DNA of 6,703 nucleotides from Candidatus Hodarchaeota archaeon. Lineage in GTDB: Archaea > Asgardarchaeota > Heimdallarchaeia > Hodarchaeales > YT1-039. Shown here piece after piece: positions 1-5,881 of this stretch (within the stretch, counting starts at the first letter, position 1; each line of letters opens with the position of its first letter). The stretch covers positions 1 through 6,703 of the forward strand of contig JAEOTF010000455.1 in NCBI GenBank assembly GCA_016840025.1, given 5' to 3'. Position numbers and translations under genes: made by a program. The notes beneath the pieces were generated by a model. The model ran no database searches. It saw only the letters and a program-made list of their open reading frames with translations, and was not told the DNA's origin.

Positions 1-51
1 ATAGCTTCTTTGTGAATTTCTCTAACAGATTAGTGAATTATTGAAAGGAAA

Positions 52-92
52 ATAAAAAATTCATAGTCCTAATTTTAAATCTTAATTTAGGA
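52..92 (-). terminator. Weak candidate terminator after the pyruvyl transferase gene
   Basis: TCCTAA at 67-72 and TTAGGA at 87-92 form a 6-bp inverted repeat that overlaps the stop codon of the leftward gene (82-84). In the leftward direction it is followed, about seven bases later, by a run of six T (54-59). The stem is short and AT-rich, so this is a weak candidate only. The rest of 1-81 shows nothing recognisable. Confidence 0.25.
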
Positions 93-1419
93 TTTGAGTG
101 AAGTAGGAGGAGACTTTGTTTTCGAGTTCGCTTTTGATAGCTGAAACTCGTTTTTTTATACTAGCTTGAAGGTTGTTGTGTTGAGACATAATAAGATCGA
201 TATTAGACAACAGGTCGTGATTTTTTAATCTTGAGATGTCCAGCACAAAATCCTTTTGTCCGGCCATTGCCAATATACCAAAACCTTTATGAATTTCATA
301 AGCGATCGCTATAACAGGAGTACCTACGCTTAAGGCAAAAATAGTTGAATGGATCCTTGTCCCAATCAGGATTTTTAGAATGCTTAATAAGTTCTTCAAC
401 TCGGTGGTAGTATAGTCCCCCCTCAAGACATGTATATTTTTTCGATTATCCAGTCGTGAATAGAGCAATTCTGCAAATTCGAGATCTTCAAGACAATGAG
501 GGATAAAGAGAATTTTTGAATTATATTCTTCTCTCAAGTAGTTAATGGTACCTATCAGAACCTGTATATAATTATTCAATAAACGCTGGGGATTCTTTTT
601 CCCCGGAAACCACCAATCTCTTACAGTTATTCCTATCAATGTGTCTCTGTCCGAGATACTGGAAATATTTTCTTTTTTTATAATATCTTCGATTGTTCTT
701 TCGCGATCGAATTTTTGCAATATACTGTTAAAAAAAGCTAAGTCTGGAATTAATTCGATTTTATCTTCGTGTAAACCTAGCTTTTCAAGAACATAATCAT
801 GTGAGATCTGCTCTCTCAACATAATCTTATCTACTTTTTTGAGAGTTTGTTTTATCAGGGATGTCATTAATACGCCCCGGGAAGGGCCAATGGAGTGGCC
901 GAGCAAAATGACTCTTTTCCTAAGAATAATTGAAAGAATGGTTGAGTATAACATCCTGTATACAAATAAAAGTTGTTTTATACCTCCAAAGCTGTAGATG
1001 TAGCTTCCTCCCTTTACTACCATGAAATCGCAGTCGACAAGATCCCTCCATGTATCCTTGTGTTTCCTTGGAATATGGAACAAAAAGCCTCGTCCGAGTT
1101 TTTTGAATAACCAGGTGTTGACTATGATCCATAAGGAGACAAGACTATTAAAAATGAGCTTTGAAACTGATTTTATTTTACTCTCACCTCTAGTAGAAAA
1201 AACTTTAGGAAAGAATGAGCCGTAATAGCTATCTGCTAATTTCTGACTGAAGCGGTTTAATTTATAGTTTTTTATCTCTCTTTCTGAATAGTCTGCATTT
1301 TGTATGATTATCTGACTTTCGGGGTATATATCTTTTAAAATCTTTATAGTATTTTCGATGATACTCAGATCGCCTTTATTATCGTCGCTGCACATGTTTG
1401 ATATAAATATTTTTTTCAT
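82..1419 (-). CDS. Polysaccharide pyruvyl transferase family protein (WcaK/CsaB-like)
   Basis: This 445-residue protein is probably a cytoplasmic enzyme that transfers a pyruvyl (ketal) group from phosphoenolpyruvate to a sugar of a surface polysaccharide. The family is recognised by an N-terminal N-K-G-D motif at residues 14-17 (the usual 'GNxGD' position), a glycine pair in VVKGGSY (134-140), the GHSIGPSRG segment (174-182), a LREQIS...L segment (201-213) followed by IPDLAFF (224-230), and the C-terminal IGTRIHS (352-358) and SVGTPVIAIAYE (364-375) motifs. Length matches the family. The ATG at 1419 is the only reasonable start, because the in-frame codons upstream reach a stop at 1447-1449 without another ATG. 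No clear Shine-Dalgarno sequence precedes it. It is read leftward like the flippase and sugar transferase genes to the right, but the plus-strand protease separates them. Family assignment is strong. The sugar acceptor is unknown, and some members of the family have other or unknown activities. Confidence 0.88.
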   Translation of the reverse strand: MKKIFISNMCSDDNKGDLSIIENTIKILKDIYPESQIIIQNADYSEREIKNYKLNRFSQKLADSYYGSFFPKVFSTRGESKIKSVSKLIFNSLVSLWIIVNTWLFKKLGRGFLFHIPRKHKDTWRDLVDCDFMVVKGGSYIYSFGGIKQLLFVYRMLYSTILSIILRKRVILLGHSIGPSRGVLMTSLIKQTLKKVDKIMLREQISHDYVLEKLGLHEDKIELIPDLAFFNSILQKFDRERTIEDIIKKENISSISDRDTLIGITVRDWWFPGKKNPQRLLNNYIQVLIGTINYLREEYNSKILFIPHCLEDLEFAELLYSRLDNRKNIHVLRGDYTTTELKNLLSILKILIGTRIHSTIFALSVGTPVIAIAYEIHKGFGILAMAGQKDFVLDISRLKNHDLLSNIDLIMSQHNNLQASIKKRVSAIKSELENKVSSYFTQILN

Positions 1420-1446
1420 TGAATCGCCATAAGGATTTAAACGTAT

Positions 1447-1586
1447 TTATTCGATCTTTGTGATTGCAGTTGTATCTCCATTCAATATAATCAGGATGTC
1501 TGAATGATCGTGATATTTATCATACCAATTTTTCTCTTGCTCCGGTTGTTAAAATCACCCCTAATATCATCTTCTGGGGTGATGAC
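1447..1586 (-). pseudogene. Possible remnant of a GNAT-type acetyltransferase
   Basis: Read leftward, the 1542-1447 frame gives an open stretch starting EQEKNWYDKYHDHSD and ending in LNGDTTAITKIE before a TAA. It has no start codon and stops 27 bases before the pyruvyl transferase start, in the same frame. It resembles the N-terminal part of polysaccharide-locus GNAT acetyltransferases, which often read roughly 'EEQ-K-W(Y/F)-x-K-Y...NG-x-x-I-G'. A second short stretch just upstream in another frame (VITPEDDIRGDFNN, 1586 down to about 1545) could be the preceding part, joined by a one-base frameshift. This is pattern recognition on roughly 45 codons and could be coincidence. No intact gene is present here. 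Confidence 0.25.
1554..1583. repeat. 8-bp perfect inverted repeat ATCACCCC/GGGGTGAT
   Basis: ATCACCCC at 1554-1561 and GGGGTGAT at 1576-1583 are perfect inverted repeats with a 14-base loop. In the leftward direction the stem is followed at once by TTTT, so it could act as a short rho-independent terminator or attenuator upstream of the pyruvyl transferase gene. The half-site centres are 22 bp apart, about two helical turns, so an operator for a dimeric regulator in the divergent spacer is also possible. In the rightward direction no T-run follows. It is the strongest structured element between the two divergent genes; I see no convincing -35/-10 pair for either gene. Confidence 0.4.
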
Positions 1587-1672
1587 TCATAATTAGCTTT
1601 TATGCCATAAATAAAATAGACTATATTGATTAGTCATTCAAGTATTTATGAACTTAAAAGATCTTTTCAAAA

Positions 1673-1677
1673 AGGAG
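1673..1677 (+). promoter_or_regulatory. Shine-Dalgarno sequence of the protease gene
   Basis: AGGAG lies within AAAAAGGAGAC, just before two in-frame ATG codons at 1680 and 1689. The gap is 2 bases to the first ATG and 11 to the second. The first is unusually short and the second somewhat long, so this site favours the second ATG slightly but does not settle the start. It argues clearly against the upstream in-frame TTG at 1626. It is the only good Shine-Dalgarno sequence before a visible gene start in the window. Confidence 0.6.
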
Positions 1678-1679
1678 AC

Positions 1680-3776
1680 ATGAAGACTATGAAGAGGAAA
1701 ATTCTCATTATTTCACTATTTGTGACAATTGTCTTTATCTTAGTCGTAAAAGATTCTCACTTACAGCAGAACAGTCTACAGCGATGTCCATTAAATCCAG
1801 TTTTATTTAATCCGCCTTCAGATAATTTTGGATTGATTCCACATCCTGTGGATATGAGTCACATCCAAAAAGTGAGAACGTTAAGCATATCAGCTCTTTC
1901 AGCTTGGGATTGGCGTAGTAATAACGGAGTTACTCCTGCAAAAAATCAATCCACTTGTGGGAGCTGTTGGGCATTTGCCTCGATGGGAGCATTGGAATCG
2001 AAAGTTCTTATAAATTCAGGCATTACATATGATTTATCAGAGGAAAACTTAAAAGAATGCAATTATTTAAGCAGAGGATGCGGAGGAGGAAATGCTTGGA
2101 TTGCAACAAATTATTTCACCAGGCCGGGGACAGTTTTAGAAAGTTGTGACCCCTATCATGCTTATGATACAGATGTTTGTAAAGATACTTGCTCTAAGAT
2201 AAAACAGGTCTCAGACTGGAGGATTTTGGCGAATGATGAGGGAACGATCAAAGACGCGGTGTACCAATACGGTCCGTGTTATACAACCATGTATGCTTCA
2301 TTTGCGGGCTTTTCCACCTATGATGGATCCTATGTTCTTTATCACACAGGAAGTGAATCTCCTAACCATGCTGTGTTGATAGTGGGCTGGGATGATAATA
2401 TGGCTCATGCAGGGGGAACAGGCGCTTGGATTTGTAAAAATAGCTGGGGAACTGGATGGGGGGATAATGGCTATTTCTACATTGCCTACGGCTCAGCCAG
2501 TATTGGAGAAGATTCGTGCTATTACGAAACATATAAGCATTATGATTATTTGGAAATGACAGGAACTTTATATCATTATGATGAGGCTGGATGGTACGAT
2601 AACTGGGGATTTGGAAGCCCGAATGAGACTGCTTGGGGACTTGTTAAGTTTGTGGCACAGAAGGACGATTGTATCCATGCTGTTGATTTCTGGGCTGTTG
2701 ACAACAACATGCAATACACCATTTATATCTATGATGATTTTAACGGGAGTGCTGTATCCAATTTAATACATGGCCAATCAGGATCATGCACAGAGGCTGG
2801 CTACTATTCTGTAGAGCTAACAACTCCAATTTGGGTATCAAATGGAGATGATTTTGTTGTAGCCATGGAGTTCACATGCTCTGGATATTATTGGCCGGTC
2901 CCTTGTGATCGTTATGCTCCAATCGAGATACAAAAATCCTATTTAAGCCAGACTGGTGCAAATGGAACTTGGATAGAGATGGGAAGTGCGCAAAATAGAG
3001 ATGTTGCGATTCGAGCAAGGACGAAAAACCACATTCATGTTTTTGCAGGTCATGATTTTGACGGCGACGGTTCTTCTGATATATCCCTTTTCAGACCCTC
3101 CAATGGCTTCTGGTATTTGTATAGTATACTTCGAACTGGATACGGGATAGATGGAGATATTCCTGTGAATGGTGATTATGATGGAAATGGTATTTCTGAT
3201 ATCGCCATCTTCAGATCCTCGACAGGAATGTGGGCTGTTCGCGGTCTATTTAGAGAATATTATGGACTAGGCGGAGATATTCCTGTCCCCGCTGATTATA
3301 ATGGCGACAATTCAGTTGACATCGCTGTTTTTAGACCTTCTACAGGGATGTGGGCTGTCAAAGACCAGTTTAAGATCTACTATGGATTGGAGGGAGATAT
3401 ACCAGTTCCAGGAGATTATAATGGAGACGGAACAACTGATATCGCTGTTTTTAGACCCTCTATAGGGATGTGGGCTGTTAAGGATCAGTTCAATATCAAT
3501 TACGGACAGCTAGGGGATATACCTGTACAGGGCGATTATGATGGAAATGGAACAACGGATATCGCCATCTTTCGGCCATCAACAGGAAAGTGGGCTGTTA
3601 AAGACCAGTTAATAACTTACTATGGCAACAGTGGAGATATACCTGTGCCCGGCGACTATGACGGAAATGGCACGACCGATGTTGCAATTTTACGTCCTTC
3701 TACAGGAATGTGGGCAGTAAATGGCCAATTTAGAATTTATTATGGGACTAATCAAGACATTCCATTAGTGAAATAA
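1680..3776 (+). CDS. Secreted papain-family (C1A) cysteine protease with lectin-like region and six FG-GAP/VCBS-like repeats
   Basis: This 698-residue protein is predicted to be exported. Residues 1-25 form a basic start (MKTMKRK) and a hydrophobic stretch, a signal peptide or N-terminal anchor without a lipobox. A short spacer with no obvious ERFNIN-type propeptide leads into the mature protease at about residue 77 (DWRSNNGVTPAKNQ). All papain active-site residues are present: oxyanion Gln90, catalytic Cys96 in CGSCWAF, His230 in PNHAVLIVGWD and Asn254 in CKNSWGTGWG. GCGGG (134-138) supplies the usual conserved cysteine. Residues about 297-447 resemble the lectin-like domain that often follows C1 proteases in bacteria. 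Residues 459-698 are six 40-residue repeats with Asp-rich, probably calcium-binding loops, likely a beta-propeller for binding polysaccharide or surface. ATG 1689 is an alternative start (695 residues). Reading opposite to the neighbouring polysaccharide genes, it may be independently expressed. Substrate is unknown. Confidence 0.9.
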   Translation: MKTMKRKILIISLFVTIVFILVVKDSHLQQNSLQRCPLNPVLFNPPSDNFGLIPHPVDMSHIQKVRTLSISALSAWDWRSNNGVTPAKNQSTCGSCWAFASMGALESKVLINSGITYDLSEENLKECNYLSRGCGGGNAWIATNYFTRPGTVLESCDPYHAYDTDVCKDTCSKIKQVSDWRILANDEGTIKDAVYQYGPCYTTMYASFAGFSTYDGSYVLYHTGSESPNHAVLIVGWDDNMAHAGGTGAWICKNSWGTGWGDNGYFYIAYGSASIGEDSCYYETYKHYDYLEMTGTLYHYDEAGWYDNWGFGSPNETAWGLVKFVAQKDDCIHAVDFWAVDNNMQYTIYIYDDFNGSAVSNLIHGQSGSCTEAGYYSVELTTPIWVSNGDDFVVAMEFTCSGYYWPVPCDRYAPIEIQKSYLSQTGANGTWIEMGSAQNRDVAIRARTKNHIHVFAGHDFDGDGSSDISLFRPSNGFWYLYSILRTGYGIDGDIPVNGDYDGNGISDIAIFRSSTGMWAVRGLFREYYGLGGDIPVPADYNGDNSVDIAVFRPSTGMWAVKDQFKIYYGLEGDIPVPGDYNGDGTTDIAVFRPSIGMWAVKDQFNINYGQLGDIPVQGDYDGNGTTDIAIFRPSTGKWAVKDQLITYYGNSGDIPVPGDYDGNGTTDVAILRPSTGMWAVNGQFRIYYGTNQDIPLVK
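3054..3773 (+). repeat. Six tandem 120-bp coding repeats (FG-GAP/VCBS-like units)
   Basis: Units start at 3054, 3174, 3294, 3414, 3534 and 3654. Each is exactly 40 codons with no insertion or deletion, and the last ends directly before the TAA at 3774. The consensus is D-(Y/F)-(D/N)-G-(N/D)-G-T-T-D-I-A-(V/I)-F-R-P-S-T-G-M-W-A-V-K-D-Q-F, then I-Y-Y-G and G-D-I-P-V-P-G. Unit 1 is the most divergent (FWYLYS in place of MWAVKD). Unit 2 has FRSS for FRPS and unit 6 has LRPS. The units differ at many synonymous positions, so they are not recent copies. Units 3 and 4 look most alike at the DNA level. The D-x-D/N-x-D/N-G-x-x-D loops resemble calcium-binding loops of integrin-type propellers. Confidence 0.9.
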
Positions 3777-3840
3777 TGTAGAAAAGCCATAATGTCTTCT
3801 CTGCTATTTGTTAGTCTTAAAAAAAAGCGCCTCTAATTTT

Positions 3841-4219
3841 ATCCCTAGTAATGATTGACTATAATTATATAGATAAGCCAGATTATCAATGAGCTTTATT
3901 ACACCTTCCTCAGGAAGATGGAGAATAAAGTTCTCGAGTGATGGAGCTAGGATAGATAAATACTTCGGAGTTAGTACAAATTATCCTGTGCCTTTTGATT
4001 ACAATTGGGAGGGAGAAACAGACATTGTGATCTTCAGGCCTTCTTCTGGAAAATGGAGCTTAATCCGATCGGGAGATATTCCTTTACCACGGAACTAAGT
4101 TGATTTTAATACAAACATAATGGTTTTTAGACCTTTGACAGGAATATGGTCTATAAGAAATACTTCATCAGTCGTCTGGGGAACTCTATAAGATATTCCT
4201 GTAGCACGTTGATTATTAA
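3841..4219 (+). pseudogene. Decayed FG-GAP-like repeat units (pseudogene remnant)
   Basis: At least three broken copies of the protease repeat follow the protease gene. Copy a starts with ATCCCT (I-P) at 3841 and D-Y-N at 3857, loses frame through about 5 extra bases near 3885-3895, then reads ITPSSGRW. Copy b reads YPVPFDYNWEGETD and IVIFRPSSGKW, then lacks about eight codons before SGDIPLP. Copy c, still in frame, begins with a TAA at 4096-4098 where the repeat has Tyr, then reads VFRPLTGIWSI and, after a second TAA at 4189-4191, DIPVAR before a TGA. The spacing from Phe to Phe is 45 codons (a-b) and 31 codons (b-c) instead of 40, while copy c keeps the normal 15 codons from Trp to the Asp of DIP. 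A 69-codon ORF from ATG 3889 to 4098 is intact but starts in mid-repeat and has no clear ribosome binding site, so I treat it as debris. Spacer 3777-3840 shows no repeat. The source could be the lost end of the upstream gene or a lost paralogue. Confidence 0.75.
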
Positions 4220-4249
4220 AAATTTATAAACCTAATTTGCACAGCTGGA

Positions 4250-4317
4250 GTTTCTTAAAACCGTACATTCATTGAAAAAGCACTAGGTAATCTTAAGAAA
4301 CATTTTATTTTAATCTG
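4250..4317 (+). terminator. Candidate long-loop terminator between convergent genes
   Basis: GTTTCTTAA at 4250-4258 and TTAAGAAAC at 4293-4301 form a perfect 9-bp inverted repeat with a 34-base loop. It is followed on the plus strand by a T-rich stretch (ATTTTATTTTAAT, 4302-4314). It sits where rightward transcription from the protease and leftward transcription from the flippase meet, a usual place for a terminator. The long loop and AT-rich stem make it weak. The rest of 4220-4371 holds no gene, only an isolated AGGAGG on the minus strand at 4336-4341 that precedes a five-codon ORF. Confidence 0.3.
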
Positions 4318-4371
4318 ACCATTTTGTTTTTTTTGCCTCCTGTTTGAGTCTTTAAAAACATATAAAATAGT

Positions 4372-5736
4372 TTATTTTTGGGCGGATAGACCTTTTTTAG
4401 AAATAGATGAATTACTGGATTTTCTAAATTCGTAATACAAATAAATAAGAATTAGAAACGCCGTTATCGAAGTTGATAACACAATTCCATTTAACCCAAG
4501 GAGGAAAATAAGTACAAGATTGAGGAGAATTTTTATTATGTTTTTTAGAACTAAAGCTTTAAATAGACTTTTTGTATTTTTTAAAATAATCAGACCTCGC
4601 ACAATTATAAGGTTTATTGTGTAAGGCATCAATCCAATCAAGAGCAACAAAAACAAAATTCTAACATCCCCTAGTTTCTCTAAAGGGAATTCTCCGCGCC
4701 CAAATGCAATGTAGGTAATAAATTTATGGATTAACATCGTTACTATCGTAATAATAAAGGAGAGCAATCCCATTATTTTAGCGATACGGAATAACTCTTT
4801 CCTGAGTATATCCTTATTTAGAGTTTCATAGTATTGATCGCTTAGATATGTAAGTATGACAACGACGAATCCACTAGAAAAGAATGTGACTGGAATAATG
4901 AACAACCTGTCTGCATATTCAAGCAGAGATATACTTCCTACTTCCAACCAAGATACCATAATTTTATCAATAATGGGATTTAATCCCACTGCTACCATCC
5001 CGAATATCTGAAAGGAAGAGGTTTTGAAAAATTCTCTGATTTTTGGATCAAGAGCAAATGAAATCTTGAGTGAAAAAAGTCTCATACGGCTAAGTATATT
5101 AAGGAGGATACCCATTCGGACTAATTCCCCAAATACATATCCCAGCGCAACCGCATGAACGCCAATTTTATTTTTTAAAACAAATATGATTATCAAATTC
5201 ACTATTGCTCTGAAGGCAGGAGAGATAGCGGGGAAAACAAATTTTTTATATGCATTAATAGCTCCAGAGAGGACACTCGTCCATGTGAGCAGGAGGAGTA
5301 GAGGGGCTATCTCAATCAGAAGTTTATAGATAGTATCCAATGATTTTTGGTCAAAGTGAGTTATAAGTGATAGTACAGGTCTTATAATAATTAGAAGCAG
5401 TCCACATATGATTAGAATTCCAATTCCACTGATTCCGAGTATTTTTCCTAAAAAGCGACCTACATCTTCTTCATTTTTCCTTGCTTCAGCAATGTATGGG
5501 ACAACTATCGATTCAACAACTGGGCAAAATATACTCGAAAGGAAGAGAACAATTCCATACGAGAAGAAAAAAGCATCTGTTTCATCTGAAACACCAAACC
5601 AAGCTGCAATAAAGAAAGGAATAAGAAATCCGACTGCCTTGCCCAGCGTGCTCCAAATTGTCGTTGATAATGTATCTCTCACCATAGGGTGAGTATGAAT
5701 CTGATAAAATATTTTTTTAAAGATTGTGTTTTTCAT
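4372..5736 (-). CDS. MurJ/MviN-family membrane flippase-like protein
   Basis: This 454-residue inner-membrane protein has roughly a dozen hydrophobic segments and belongs to the MOP superfamily, MurJ/MviN branch. The signature is clear: FGVSDETDAFFFSY (47-60, matching the TDAFF region of MurJ) and a central segment reading N-x-x-x-D-K-I-M (253-260), then VGSISLLEYADRLFIIP (266-282). By hand alignment with E. coli MurJ, Asp39 (here Asp54) and Arg270 (here Arg277) are kept, but Arg18, Arg24 and Arg52 correspond to Lys33, Ile39 and Ser67. It is somewhat shorter than MurJ (about 510 residues). With the phosphoglycosyl transferase just upstream, the likely cargo is an undecaprenyl-linked polysaccharide intermediate and not lipid II; that is inference. 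ATG 5736 is the only start before an upstream stop at 5764-5766, and it lacks a Shine-Dalgarno sequence. A 145-bp gap separates it from the upstream gene, so co-transcription is likely but not certain. Confidence 0.85.
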   Translation of the reverse strand: MKNTIFKKIFYQIHTHPMVRDTLSTTIWSTLGKAVGFLIPFFIAAWFGVSDETDAFFFSYGIVLFLSSIFCPVVESIVVPYIAEARKNEEDVGRFLGKILGISGIGILIICGLLLIIIRPVLSLITHFDQKSLDTIYKLLIEIAPLLLLLTWTSVLSGAINAYKKFVFPAISPAFRAIVNLIIIFVLKNKIGVHAVALGYVFGELVRMGILLNILSRMRLFSLKISFALDPKIREFFKTSSFQIFGMVAVGLNPIIDKIMVSWLEVGSISLLEYADRLFIIPVTFFSSGFVVVILTYLSDQYYETLNKDILRKELFRIAKIMGLLSFIITIVTMLIHKFITYIAFGRGEFPLEKLGDVRILFLLLLIGLMPYTINLIIVRGLIILKNTKSLFKALVLKNIIKILLNLVLIFLLGLNGIVLSTSITAFLILIYLYYEFRKSSNSSISKKGLSAQK

Positions 5737-5881
5737 TTGGCAGCAAGGGATTTCTATTTTGTTTCATTCTTTCTTTATTCTTACCTCTTTCATAAAGATT
5801 TGAAAGCGTGTAATTTTCTTACTTGATTCCGATTATTGAAGTTATAAAAGTCTTCAGACACAAAATGAGAAAAATTTTTCT

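Noticed and set aside
920..1132. Minus-strand open frame of 70 codons inside the pyruvyl transferase gene
   Set aside because: It lies fully within a well-supported gene in another frame, has low-complexity odd composition and no recognisable motif.
1022..1225. Plus-strand open frame of 67 codons opposite the pyruvyl transferase gene
   Set aside because: Antisense shadow of the real gene with no motif or ribosome binding site.
1511..1522. Small palindrome TGATATTTATCA in the divergent spacer
   Set aside because: Five AT-rich base pairs per arm occur often by chance in this composition; no partner site seen.
1626..1679. Upstream TTG start extending the protease by 18 residues
   Set aside because: The extension would put 18 non-hydrophobic residues before the signal sequence, and the Shine-Dalgarno site lies after it, directly before the ATG codons.
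2578..2766. Plus-strand open frame of 62 codons within the protease gene
   Set aside because: Out-of-frame shadow of the lectin-like region; no independent evidence.
5408..5692. Plus-strand open frame of 94 codons opposite the flippase gene
   Set aside because: Antisense shadow of a hydrophobic membrane-protein sequence; no family resemblance.
5717..5767. Minus-strand 16-codon ORF (MKQNRNPLLPNEKHNL) overlapping the flippase start
   Set aside because: It could be imagined as a leader peptide coupled to the flippase, but it is too short to separate from chance and has no strong ribosome binding site.
5869..5880. 12-bp palindrome GAAAAATTTTTC just after the phosphoglycosyl transferase stop
   Set aside because: Pure A/T core with no loop cannot form a useful hairpin; expected by chance in AT-rich spacer.
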